From NCBI GenBank assembly GCA_028023455.1, contig JAQFVV010006336.1:2250224-2314223 (forward strand): DNA of 64,000 nucleotides, read 5' to 3'. Every line of letters starts with the position of its first letter. The stretch's first letter is position 1. The position numbers and the translations under genes are program-made. Positions 14,700 through 26,300 of this stretch are shown here, one piece after another. The stretch comes from Epiperipatus broadwayi (lineage: Eukaryota; Onychophora; Udeonychophora; Euonychophora; Peripatidae). The notes beneath the pieces were generated by a model. It was not told where the DNA came from. It made no database searches and worked only from the letters and a program-made list of their open reading frames with translations.

Positions 14700-14752
14700 T
14701 ATTGATATACTGACGTTTCGACTTAATCACACAAGTCATCTACTGGGTGATA
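14700..14752 (-). ncRNA. Degenerate hammerhead-like motif in a PLE terminal repeat
   Basis: Read on the minus strand: GTAGATGA, a hairpin ACTT..AAGT with an 8-nt loop, then CGAAAC and GTC. This is the order of a type I hammerhead (CTGANGA, stem II, GAAAC, GTC). The core is imperfect, because C3 and U4 are changed. It lies about 140 bp downstream of a minus-strand PLE C-terminus, where a PLE terminal repeat is expected. Confidence 0.4.
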
Positions 14753-14889
14753 AAAGATAGAAAGGCGTTGTAGATGTGCTACAATCACTGATTTGAAAAA
14801 AAAATGTTAGAAAGTTCCACTAATAGCAAAAATGTTATATTAAGAATGTTTTTTTAAAAAATCTTTCCAAATAGCATGAGGTTTGCATG

Positions 14890-15410
14890 TATCATCTTAC
14901 CTATTGATACAATCTGGTTTTTTAAGTAACTCAATGGCCTCTCTAATTTTGCACTGGTAGAAATTATCATATCTGGATATGATCCTGGTAATATATATAT
15001 TCTTGAACCCATAGTATATAACTACTGAGATATGATCCTGGTAATATATATATTCTTGAACCCATAGTATATAACTACTGAGTCGTTTTGCTAAAAAAAA
15101 TTCCATAATAGTTTTTTTCTTCTATTTTGATTATTGTCAAAGTTTCAAGTTCCATAGGATACTCATCAAAGAGAATTTTAAATCAATAACTTTCTGAAGA
15201 TTATATTTATGTATAATATGAATGGAAAAAAATTGATTTTTCTCTCTTCTTTTTATACATTGCCAGTATTTAAAATCTGTTCATGGTTTTTCACAAGATA
15301 TCCAGGGAAATCAAACTCTTGCTCTACTTTTTCATGTGAAATGGGTTGTTAGATTTGGAAAAACAATAAACTGATATATTTATTTCACAAACTAGAATTT
15401 TACTGACCAG
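14890..15410 (-). pseudogene. Penelope-like retroelement, C-terminal remnant
   Basis: PLEs are retroelements whose single protein joins a telomerase-like RT to a GIY-YIG endonuclease. On the minus strand, the window around 15260-15340 reads PISHEKVEQEFDFPGYLVKN and shortly after INFFPFILYINIIFRKLL. This resembles the PLE linker segment FIPYI..SEKL. The frame ending near 14897 reads RYDNFYQCKIREAIELLKK and then PDCINR. The KIREAIE motif is the usual C-terminal helix of the PLE/GIY-YIG region. The GIY and YIG core itself is not recognisable. Several frameshifts and stops are present, so the copy is dead. The hammerhead-like motif at 14700-14752 lies just downstream on the same strand. Confidence 0.55.
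14977..15082. repeat. Perfect 53-bp tandem duplication
   Basis: Unit 1 (14977-15029) and unit 2 (15030-15082) appear identical, each starting ATATGATCCTGG and ending AACTACTGAG. The lack of divergence inside an otherwise decayed PLE remnant indicates a recent duplication. Confidence 0.9.
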
Positions 15411-15839
15411 TGCTTATATTAGAACCTTATTTACATTTTTGTTCTCTCTTTAACTAGAATGTTATTATCTTTGAGATTTAACTTATGTTTTTGGGATTAA
15501 TACTAATAAAATAAATGAGTATTTCTTTTTAATTAATCAAATCAAAATCATAAAATAATCGTTTTAGTTAATCTATTATAGGATTTAACTTTAATTGAAA
15601 CCATCCCTTTTCTTTAATAAAATATTTTTCCAAAATTTTTTTCTTAGCAATTTATTTTAGTTAATCTCTTTTAATGATAAACTATTACCAAATTATTATT
15701 TTTTATTTAAATACTTTATGCATAAAATAATCCTACATTAAACACCTAAAGCTAAACAATTCAATAAAATAATCAAAATTACCCCAAATTCACAACTCAA
15801 CCAGACTAGTCAAAGAAAATAAACTCTAAAACACAACAA
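15411..15839. other. Spacer between two PLE remnants
   Basis: AT-rich sequence separates the minus-strand PLE (below 15410) from the plus-strand PLE (above 15840). Extended 5' parts of either element may lie here, but no motif could be read. Confidence 0.4.
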
Positions 15840-16190
15840 ATGTTTTCATTGCTACAAGTAGGCTTTTCAAGTGTAAAAGGCTACATGATAACAATAAATT
15901 TATACTAAATATTAATAATTGCAAAGTGAAAAGTAATTGGATATTTGGAAGTTTGGATATTGAGAACATGTATCAATCTGCTATTACATTAAGCAGTATT
16001 GATGTTCCTATGTCTGTGTTGATTAAACATTGATCTTTGTTAAAGAGTAAAATTAGAGTTATTAAATATTTGCATTTATTATTTGGGGATTCTATGTATT
16101 TTAATTATAATGGTTATTTTATAAGATTAACTGATTTGGGTTATTAAGTGGGTGTTCTGCCTGTCTTATTTGATTGGTTGAAATGTTTTT
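15840..16190 (+). pseudogene. Penelope-like RT, motifs A and B
   Basis: In one plus-strand frame the sequence reads GSLDIENMYQSAI (about 15948-15990). This matches RT motif A of PLEs, with the catalytic aspartate in LDIENMY. Farther on, YFNYNGYFIRLTDLGY is followed by a stop and then VGVLPVLFDWL (about 16110-16185). This matches the PLE block YFKFNG.FY.Q.DG..MG.PLSP.LA. Two in-frame stops break it. RT motif C reappears in the same orientation at about 17807, so this remnant and 17755-18720 look like one element split by about 1.5 kb. Confidence 0.6.
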
Positions 16191-17754
16191 TTTTTTTTTA
16201 ATGATGTAAAAACTATAAGCATGACATCAACAGAAATACAGGCATTTGATGCATGTCTAACATAGCTTTTTAAAGCTGTCTTTAACTAAAAAATCCAATG
16301 AAATTTGGATTTTTTTATTAATTTTTTTATAACTGGCACATTAAAATTATTTTTATCAATTTTATAATTTCCATGAAGTGATAAAAACATAAAACTTTTA
16401 TCAGCCTAAAAATATGCTTTTATTGGATTAAAAATATGCTGATTCACAAACAAGATCTTCAATGGAGTGTAAACAAAATTGCAGAATATAGGTCTTGTAA
16501 GTATACAATTTCAATTTTTTTAATTTTTTAAATAATGTTTTAATTTTTTTAATTATTTCAAAAAATGATTTATTTTTTATTAATTTCTGTTTGTATTGGT
16601 GTGTGTGTAAATTCTATATTTATTTATGTTCATATGAATTCATATGTACAATAATTTTGTGTGTTCTAATTCATTTATTTAAAAAAATAAACTTAAATAT
16701 ATTAAATTTATTAAGAGTTAAAATTTATTAAGCTCAAAAGCTGTAATAATCTATTGTTTATTATTATGTTTATATGGTGTGTTTGTGTTTATTCTTGCAT
16801 GTTGTATAACAAATAATTATTTACAAAACTAAAAATCAATTGTACAGAAAGATTGCATATGCAGGCAAAGAATCAAATTCTGATTCTTGCCTATGCCTTG
16901 ATACTCATCAGTGGAGTCACTAGTTTTGCCATATTTTTCATCACATAATTTTCAAATCTATAGCTAACAAATAAACTATATGGAAATAAATTATATCTAT
17001 GTGATACAATAAATATAACAAGATAGCATCATTAGTGTGCATAAACAATATAAACATCACTGATGTGCATAAAGAATATAAACATAACTGACGGACACAA
17101 AAAATATAAAATGAAGAGATGAAGCTAATTATATCAGTGATACAAACAGTAGCCTACAATTTCTAGTTTTAGATAGACAAGAAGCCAATTTCTATGATGA
17201 CAAATGCATAACTATCTTCTGGAAATGATTTGTTTTGTATCTTTTATCAGGATGAATCTTTTTCTTATAGATGCCTTTGAGTTTTGATAACTTTTAGAGT
17301 ACAAAATAAAAATAAAGAATTCTTATATGAATACTTTTGGATATTTTGAAGCTATGGATTATGTCAAGTAAGACATTTATATATGGTTTGAAAGATAATT
17401 TTGTGAGGAATACAAAGATATTATCACTGAAGATGTAATTTAAACTTATTTAATGATGAATTATAAATTATGAACAAACAATAAAGTAATAATTATTTTA
17501 GATGATATTTTTTTTCTTCTTTATTTTTAAATGATGATCACTATTTGTCTTAGCCTTATTGTTTTCCTTACTTCTTCTCGTTTCTATCAATGTAAAGTTT
17601 TTTGCTCTAACAATATTAAACCTGAAGTTATTGTGAAAATTGTGTCTCAAGTCAGTTTTTAAAAAAATCAATATGGTGCCTGGAGAACATAGCAGTTAGG
17701 GTAAACTGGATAATTAATTATATTATTTCTTTTTTAATTTGTTCAGTTTATATT
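16191..17754. other. Sequence separating two halves of a PLE
   Basis: About 1.5 kb intervenes where RT motifs B and C should be about 50 codons apart. It holds a poly-T, short hairpins, the three-unit repeat at 17028-17111 and no coding frame I can identify. It may be a nested, non-coding insertion; its ends were not defined. Confidence 0.4.
17028..17111. repeat. 28-bp tandem repeat, three units
   Basis: Units begin at 17028, 17056 and 17084. The consensus is close to ATCACTGATGTGCATAAAGA followed by ATATAAAC. The third unit is the most diverged. Confidence 0.75.
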
Positions 17755-18720
17755 AATTATTTTGAAGAGGAAATTATTATTAAGAAAGATTGTTTATATT
17801 TCAAGTTATATGTTAGATGTATTGATAATTGTGTACTTGAGAATGATAAATTGAAAGAGTTGATAAATAAGTTTAAGTGTTTTGCTCCTTCTATTAAATA
17901 TGTTGTGGAAGAAAAGAGTTTCAATTTTGTTAAATTAAAATTTTTAGATCTATTGGTGATTAGAAATGTAAATAATAATTGTTTGGTATGTAGCCATTAA
18001 ATTAAGAGTATAGAATTAAGGTCTATAATTAAATCTAATAGTTATCAATCTGTATCTCATAATGTAGCTGCTTTAAGAAATTATTGTTATACAAATTAGA
18101 GATTAAATATTTCTAATGGAATAGCTTTGCTTAAAAAGGTAAATTTTATAAAGATTATTTAAGTATTGGCTATTCTGATAAATTTGTTAAAAGTATTTTA
18201 TTTAATAGTAATAATATTTGTAATAATGTTAAGGATAAAAAATGATTTATTTGCCATTTAAATTGTCTTCTTAAAAAATTGCCTATAAAAAATAGTAATT
18301 TGTTTGGAAATAAGAGAATAGCTTGGAAAAGAGATACTACTTCAAATAATTTATTAAATAATGCAAAGAAAAAAAATTTTGATAGAAAGTCTATCACTGG
18401 GATAGTGTATATTATCACTTGATTTTGTAAGAAGGTATATATAGGTCAGAATAGTTTGAACTTAAATGAAAGAATATGGATGCATACATAAAAGTAGGGA
18501 TATAAATAAATATCTTAGCTCTGCTTTTTATTTATCAATGAAAAAGTTACAGGCCACACTATTAATTTTGATGAAGCTAAGGTTGTTTTTTTTGAGAGAA
18601 ATAAAATAAAAAGAATAAAGAATCTTTATTATTAAAAATATTTGATTTTAAAACAATTAATTTATTTAAAAGTTATTTTAATATTAAGAGTTTATGGGAG
18701 GTAAAAGGGATTTTGGGTAA
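17755..18720 (+). pseudogene. Penelope-like RT C-terminus and GIY-YIG endonuclease
   Basis: The order matches a PLE protein. RT motif C appears as YVRCIDNCVL (about 17805-17836; the family has Y-x-DD, so the second aspartate is now N). A thumb segment follows, reading FAPSIKYVVEEKSFNFVKLK then FLDLL. A basic linker contains NKRIAWKRDT. The endonuclease reads SITGIVYIIT, a stop, then FCKKVYIGQ (about 18393-18449), giving both the GIY and YIG signatures. The C-terminal part contains GHTINFDEAKVVFFERNKIK (about 18551-18615). Stops and frameshifts occur throughout, so the copy cannot make an enzyme. It continues the RT fragment at 15840-16190. Confidence 0.7.
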
Positions 18721-18857
18721 GGTTTAATTTAAATATGTTCTTATTTTGTAATTCTTTACACTTGATAAGTCTGCTTCTAGGAGTGGAACCATTAGTTGTG
18801 TTTTAGAGTTTATTTCTGGCTAGTCATGGGTGAATTGTGAATTTGGATCAATGTTGA

Positions 18858-18940
18858 TTAATGCAGCATATATATATATATATATATATATGCTGCATTA
18901 ATTACAAGGTCAGATATATATATATATATATATATATATT
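18858..18940. repeat. (TA)n-centred hairpin and second (TA)n
   Basis: TTAATGCAGCA (18858-18868) faces TGCTGCATTAA (18891-18901) across a (TA)n loop. A further (AT)n tract follows at about 18914-18940. Confidence 0.9.
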
Positions 18941-19774
18941 GTACCCTTACTTCTTGATATATAAAATAGTTTAAAATACAACTAGCTCAGTTACATTATT
19001 ATGCTTAATTAAAATTTGCATATCTATCTTTAATATACTTTTATATTATCACATCTTAATCAAATTTATTATCAATTATCCAAATCAATATAGTTCCAGA
19101 TTATATTAATTAAATAAGTATTTAATTAAAATTATGAGACTGTGAAGTAAAGTTACAAAGTAATAAGCAGATTTACACTGAGTTAATATCTTCCAAGATA
19201 CTGTCTCAATGGCATAAGAATACTACCACTACCTTATCATCCTACCACTACATCTATAGCATTCTTATGACTTTAAAATGAAATAAATTATCTTCAATAA
19301 TACTAAAATAGTTCCTAAATTTTAAATTAAAATATAATTAAATAATCTCAGGTTCTTCTAAGTTGTTTTAAAATAATAATAAATTATGTAAATAAGTATG
19401 ATGTGGGATTTTATATCAAACTTAAATACACCTAACTTATTTTAATAATAATAATAAATAATACTAATCTTAGAGTGTAATTTAATCTCATCTATTTTTA
19501 TTATATAATCAATCATTAAATGAATAAACAATCATATGTATATCTTTTATTTCATATGGTATCTTCATTTTAAAATAGATCAAAATCTTATACTTAATAA
19601 TCTGTGACAATAAACAATATTGTATTCTTATAATGTGCATTATAATCATCTTATGACCATTGTAATATTTATGTTCATATCAATCAATTCCTATAAAATA
19701 ATGTTAAGCAAATATTGTATTCATTTCTAAATAATAATAACAAATTCATTTTTGTGCAAATATTATGTTTATTT

Positions 19775-19890
19775 CAAATCATCTGATGTCAAATGCTGTG
19801 GTGAAAAATAATGAAACTCGACACACTTTTAAAACAAATTAACAAATTTATTTACAATAACTTCAAATAAAATTTATTTACACTATTTAC
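19775..19890 (-). other. Possible LTR 3' end with primer-binding-like site
   Basis: On the minus strand, GTAAATAGTGTAAATAAA (19890-19873, a poly(A)-signal-like core) leads to an end reading CACCACA (about 19797). Next comes TGACATCAGA, which partly resembles the initiator-Met tRNA primer site TGGTATCAGAGC. The matching LTR start (TGTGGTAATG) could be the minus-strand sequence at about 23093. That would make a 3.3-kb LTR, which is unusually long, so this is weak. Confidence 0.2.
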
Positions 19891-21878
19891 AGTTTAGAAT
19901 TTAGGAAAATAAATAAAATAAAATAGGAAAATACAAATATAAGAGGCTTACACTGTTATTAACTCATGTACTTAATAAGCAATTCTATATTCCTTCAAAT
20001 GTTATACCAATAATATTATAGTATGTTTTCAAAACTTAGATTTTTAAAATAAATAGTAGTGTACTTTAATTACTACAAAATAACAATATATGTCAAGACT
20101 ATTTATGTAGCATGTGTAAACAATGAAACTCTACCAATTAAATAGCTACATTAATTAAGTATTACCATTTATACTGTATTATCATGTATTCACTTTATTA
20201 TTAGCATTGCTTAATAGCTTTATATAAATTAATATATCTTTATAGTGTATAACAAATAATTGACTATAATTATATTCTACTTAATATAATTCCTGTTATA
20301 TGTTTTATCAAATATGCATTCCACATCTGTACTGTTCAAATACTATTATTTAAATCATTTATCAATTTTAAATTCATAAAGCATTACCTTAGATAAATTC
20401 TATGATTCTTTCTCTGTAAAAAATCATTACTTTACTTATGTGTTATTTTAATCCTTTCTAATAAATTTCTATCTATAAAACATATTCTAAACTTATCTAA
20501 AATTTCCGGAAAACAAACATCAATTTAAATAAAATATTCATTATCTAAACTACCTATACTACATTGTCTATACTTAATAAACTTCAATCCAAATATAAGC
20601 TTCTACCCATAACGTAACTTAACTTATTTAATAAACAAAATACAAAAAAAATATAGACTTTTCAAATCTATTCTTATCTTGCAAATAATAAAAATAATTA
20701 CTTCAATAAATAATAAATATCATTCTAATACTATAACATAATAAAATATCAAAATTATTACGAAAGAATCATATAATTATTTCTAAGCTTCTTACGTAAT
20801 GTTGTATCATGTTTATATTATAAATCAAAATTATGCATATTTTAATAAAGTTCGTTTGCCAATATAATGTATGTGTTTTCATAAAATATCTATCCATTCA
20901 TTCTACAACAACATAATATTCAGTTGATCTAAAGAAAAACATATCAAATTCATTAAAAATCATTATACAATATTTTTACCATAATAATAATAATGTCCAG
21001 TCTGCTATCCAGCATTCTTCGGAACTTGCAGCTTCATAAAATAAAAATCATTCACCTTTACATTCATAAACATTCATTAGAATATTCCGTGTTATATTAA
21101 TTATAAAATAAATTTATATAATTAATTATTATATTATTTTTAAGTTAGTATTTAATAAATGTACCTAACCTATTTTTAATAGTTTAATAATATTTTAGAT
21201 TTTATGTTAAATAAATAAAATAAAAGTTCATATTACGTATTTCCAGCGACGTCTTTTGTTCTACCATAAAAGTTCTAACAAATATCCTATGTATAAAGTC
21301 AATAGAACACTATTTCCTGTTCCGTTGTATCACGTGTTTCTTGAAAGTTTATAATAAAATGATAACGTTCTTTTTTTTAAAAAAAAATAAGTTCCAACAA
21401 GAAAATAAAATAAAATTAAAATTAAAATAATTTACAAGTTCTTTCTGGATCCAGTTCTTCATAAATACTATCTTTAAAGTTATTATTTCTAAACTAATTT
21501 ATAGTTTATAAATTATTTTCATTGAATTACTTTAATCAACTTGGCTTGCTTGGTTTGGACATCCATGTATTACTTATGCATTTATAAATAACATATTCAG
21601 GTAAGAATTAATTTCTCCATCTATAACGACCAGCGTTTTAGACTACTTCAATAATAATAATTTTATTATATTACGATTTTAAAAATCATATTTATAATCT
21701 ATTTGCCTTTTCAAATCGTCAATATTTAGTCTTTTAAGCACAAAGACCTAACAAGGCAAGTATTTTATTAAAATTACTACTTCTTATATCTTTACTTAAG
21801 ATATACATTTTAATCTTTTAAAATCTGCAAAAATACTTTCTTTCTATAGAAGTATTCATATTTCTTTTAAATATCTAT

Positions 21879-22031
21879 TTATAATAGACAATAGTAATTT
21901 AAACTTTTAAAACTATTTATAGTCCAAAATACTACTTTTCTCCATCTTGTAGTTTTATGTACTAATCCAGCGTCTATTATTTCTCTAGCATAAAGTTTTT
22001 GATATATTTCTCCGATACGTGATGTTTCCAT
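21879..22031 (-). CDS. Unknown 50-aa ORF downstream of a TATA promoter
   Basis: Minus-strand ATG to TAA, beginning METSRIGEIYQKLYAREIID with AGLVHKTTRWRKVVFW further on. The first ~38 residues are charged, unlike the chance ORFs around it. The local DNA (about 22000-22080) is also less AT-rich. It starts about 230 nt downstream of the TATA box at 22260-22266 on the same strand. I do not recognise the protein. It may be a first coding exon, a gag-like start of an LTR element or chance. Confidence 0.3.
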   Translation of the reverse strand: METSRIGEIYQKLYAREIIDAGLVHKTTRWRKVVFWTINSFKSLNYYCLL

Positions 22032-22229
22032 GATTATTCGTACGTAAATTGAGTTTCGATATTGAGAAGACCAATAGGGAATTATTAAGTTTCTACTGCA
22101 TACTTATCATTTAAAAATTATAAAATTATATACAATAACACTCTTATGATTTTAAAACTGATTTAAAGAGCGTTTATAAATTTACTTAGCTATTTTCTCA
22201 ATAGCATGATTAACTTAGAAATTTAATTA

Positions 22230-22292
22230 CAGAGAGAGCCCTCAACAATTGAATCCAGCTTTTATACTGGACAAGCTCCTTATCTGATTGGT
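22230..22292 (-). promoter_or_regulatory. CCAAT/TATA promoter-like module
   Basis: On the minus strand, ACCAATC (at 22292-22286) is followed about 20 nt later by TATAAAA (22266-22260) and then GCTGGATTCAATTG at the expected start-site distance. Spacing is typical of an RNA polymerase II core promoter or an LTR U3. There is no direct evidence of transcription. Confidence 0.4.
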
Positions 22293-23189
22293 ACGTTTAA
22301 ACAATCAAACTTTCTCTTATTTACATATTTACCAACTCACTATTAAAAATAAAATAATGACTTATTTAATATTTAATATTTTATTACATTTTTAAAAATA
22401 ATCTTTATCATTTATTTAAACCTATTAAACATTCTTTTAAAATATTCTTTCTCACTTAGTTTAAATCTTAACTTTTATAAGATCATTTAAAATAAATTAA
22501 ATCTTTTTAAATACGTTACATTTCTAAGTCAATATTTTTAAAAATCAGATTTAATACTTTACATTAATATCTTTATTTTTATCTCGTGATAACTCACGTA
22601 TTATTTATAAATTTCACAACATAATTTTTTAAAATAGTTTTGCAACTTTATTAGACAGCTTCCACGCATGTGTGTGTGTATCTCTAACTAACATCTGTTT
22701 TTTTACAATACAAGAAACGCTTCCCATAATCTAAAAATAACTTAACAATTGCTTTTTTAAAATAAATATTTATTTTTAAAAATAAATAAGATATTACATC
22801 AGATTTTAAAATAATTATTTGATATGATTAAAATCAAATATTAATCTCAATTTAAGTACTTATAATTTAAAATATTTCTATTCACTTTTAACATATATTT
22901 TAAACTAAATAAATATCTTTGTCTAATTTTAACTTGTCTTTTAATCACTTTAGCTTCAAACATTTGTTATTAAATTTATTAATGCAGTATTACATCATAA
23001 TCATCATCACTTTACATATCTTCTCAATATCAACACAATCCACATACCAAACACTCATAGATTGCTTTTATTAAACTTATGGTAACATTACCACAAGCAA
23101 AGTCAACATCACATATTTAAAATACTTCTTAAATTTAAAATTTTCTACTAGATTAGCACAAAACTTAAATGGTGACCCATACAAAAGGG

Positions 23190-23190
23190 C

Positions 23191-23240
<50 letters not shown>

Positions 23241-23314
23241 TCGTTTTATATTCCTAAATAAAAAGTCACAATATATATATATATATATATATATATTGTG
23301 ACTTTTTATTTAGG
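23190..23314. repeat. (TA)n tract and a 19-bp-arm (TA)n-centred hairpin
   Basis: A 47-bp (TA)n at about 23191-23237 is followed by a perfect palindrome. CCTAAATAAAAAGTCACAA (23253-23271) faces TTGTGACTTTTTATTTAGG (23296-23314) across (TA)n. Confidence 0.95.
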
Positions 23315-26300
23315 TCCCTGAATTAAATAATCCAAAATTTTAAATCATAATAATATATTTGGCATAAAAATCTTAACAAGTGGCTTTCAATAAAGATTGT
23401 TTTGAATGCACTGGGAAATTTGCTTTAGTGGAGATGAGATTTCAAACCCAATCTAGGCTCTGACTAGGCTAAAATAACAATTTAAAAATATTGTTATTAA
23501 TTGGGAGATAAATATATTGCTATTTTATTGTTGTTTAATAGCAATAATGAAATAAACTAATAATTAAATCAAATTTGTAAATCTTGTAAAATGAATTATT
23601 ATAGTAAATTACTTAAGCATATTTTTTTTAGTTAAGAACACAAAACTGTCTTGAATAAGTATGAGTAATTATTAAAAATGAAGACAGAGGGGGTAATATT
23701 AATTATGCAAACCAAGATTATTGGCTTAAATTGCTCCCAGAATGCATTATAATAAAAGCTATATATGTTCTAACCCAGCTGTTGAGGGGGGGTGGACTAA
23801 CTAAGAAAAACAAGAACTAAGCAATTACAGACCTCAATTCTGATTTAAAATAAGGAGGAAAAAAATTAAAAATCATAAAATTCTGAAATCTAATTGAATG
23901 GAATTATAACATCTTGCTATCTACAAGTGTTGGAATAGAAAATCTCAAAACCTTGCAGTCATTTAAACACCATTCTTCTATTGATTGATAATTCTAAAAA
24001 GTTATACAGAAGGAGAAATGGAAACCTTATGCATCCTAACTGTCTCTCCTAAATCTTATTTTAAACCCAGGAAAATTCAAGAGAAAGTAAGCATTTGCTT
24101 TCTATTTATACATGTAAACTTTTATCTTTAAAAATAATGCAAAAATTATTTAGTCATAAACTAAGAAGTTGATACTGTTTGAATTTCGTGCCCTTCTTAT
24201 TACCTAGCAGAATGATGTTATGTGCTTGCAACTTAAAATAAATAATAATAATAATAATAATTTGAAATAATTTTGAATTCAAGTGTTATGATATATATAG
24301 CAAATAAATTACAAAGTCTTTTTTTTTGTCTGAATCATCTAACTTTTAATAAAGTAAAAATGAAAATAATTACATGATTTTATTCTCTATATTGTCTGTA
24401 TATTTTTATAGCGAGAACCTATGTAATGATAAAAATAATCAATTATCAATTAATTAAAATGCTAAAAATGTCATAGTGATAATTGAATAAATTCTTTCTA
24501 ATATATAAAATCACATCATACTTTGCCAATAAGAATGGAATGAAATAAATATTTATTTTAAAGTTATATTGAGAAATATACCTTGTTATAATAATGTTTT
24601 ACAATATTAGAATATATTCCAACTGTTTAAACATTACTGCACATATATGTATTACTGTGCAGGGAAGAATAAAATTAACATAGAGTTTTAAAAGAAAAGG
24701 AAAGATAAATATGCTAAGTGTAATAAAATTCCACTAATTTTTCAAGGAAATATCTTGATTTTTAAATGTAATAAATGATTCTTGTTATACTTCATTTGAA
24801 ATGCTTACAGAATAAATCAATAAAGATTTTAAAAAGTTTGTTTTGAAGAATACAATAGCTCAAAGAATTATTCAGGAAATTTTTTATAGAAAAGTAGATA
24901 AACTTATCTTTTAAATCTGCTACAATTGGAAATATGAATTTTCATCATTTTGTTAATTATCGATACTGAAACTGTCAAATAATTTTTGCTTTTGAATAAG
25001 TATTGAATATTGCTCATTATACACCCAACAGGAGAATAAAAAAAATATATGCGGTATCTGGAATGTTTGCTAATCACAATATTAATTCTTATTTAACTTA
25101 CCACAATGGAATAACTTGGATAAAGAGGATAAAATTTAATGGATAAAAAATGTACTCTTATTTTTTTTATTTTATTACTGCTGTGTCATATATATTACTT
25201 ACGTAATGTGTTGTTTGGAAATTTTGTTTATAAAACATATATGTTTTGTTTTTGGCATGAAATATATATATATATATATATTGGGTTAAAGAAAAAAAAT
25301 GTGTAAAATATACACATCTATTTTATGTATATTTTTTTTAGTTAAGGGAAAACCGGAAAATAGATCTACATTGTTTATCTAGAGAGTGATAAAATATTTA
25401 CTTCTTTCATATTTTGAAACCAATTATAATGTATATTATTAAAGAGATGAATATGCAAACATTTTTATCAAATATATACTGTATACTAGAATGACTGAAT
25501 TATTTTCTTATATAAAAAAAATTATTATAAACCTTTTTTTTTATTTAGTAATTTTCTATAGAAATGAACTTGTCCACTATGAATACAAATACAGGTTTGA
25601 TCTTTATGCTTACATATATTGTGCTCTCTCTAACAAAAGGATAGTTGTCATTTTAAATGATTAATGGTCATTTGACATATATATTTTGGTTTGGCTGTTG
25701 ATACATTAATGGTTTTACATTGTAAAATGGAATATGTAGATTTTCACTGTTATTGTTGGTATTGTTTTATCTTGCTCTGATATTGAGAATGACTAGTGAC
25801 AGTTTTTAGTTAATAGGATGTTCCAATTGAATGGCATCCAATATATTAATATTTATATAGAGCATAGGCTGATGGAGTCACCTATTGCTGATTTCATGAA
25901 AGGAAAATTGGGAAAGGCTAAGTACTAATTAATGCTTATAAGCATAAGTAGTCCTAAAGAAAGGATATCCATGGTTTGAATTCTACTTTTTCATGATAAG
26001 GCAAAGCCCACACATGTACGTATACCCATAGAGAGGTATAGAATCAGCCATATATTATTATACAACTGTCATGTTGTTTTTATAAAGCCTCTCTTTTTAG
26101 TGTTAAATTCCTCATGATGATATAAAGTTAGTTTTTGCACTATGTATGGTGAAGTATAATAGGTCCAAATCATATAGCAAGTATAAAAATAATGTTAAAG
26201 TTAAGAACCCTGATCTAGCATAGTGTTATCTTAATTGAAATAATGTTTATAATGTTGTGGGATCATCATCATTTATAGACAGACCAAACCAACTCTATTA

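Larger units (their letters stand above)
18941..23190 (-). other. C-over-G skewed block bounded by (TA)n hairpins
   Basis: Across most of these 4.25 kb the plus strand has far more C than G. For example, 20461-20640 holds roughly 30 C and about 5 G. The skew is weaker around 22000-22080. Both borders are (TA)n palindromes. The skew would fit a unit transcribed or replicated in one direction, with the minus strand as sense. A promoter-like module (22230-22292) and a 50-codon ORF (21879-22031) both lie on the minus strand. Confidence 0.4.

Noticed and set aside
18170-18418. Minus-strand ORF of 82 codons
   Set aside because: Antisense to the plus-strand PLE pseudogene; hydrophobic by composition only.
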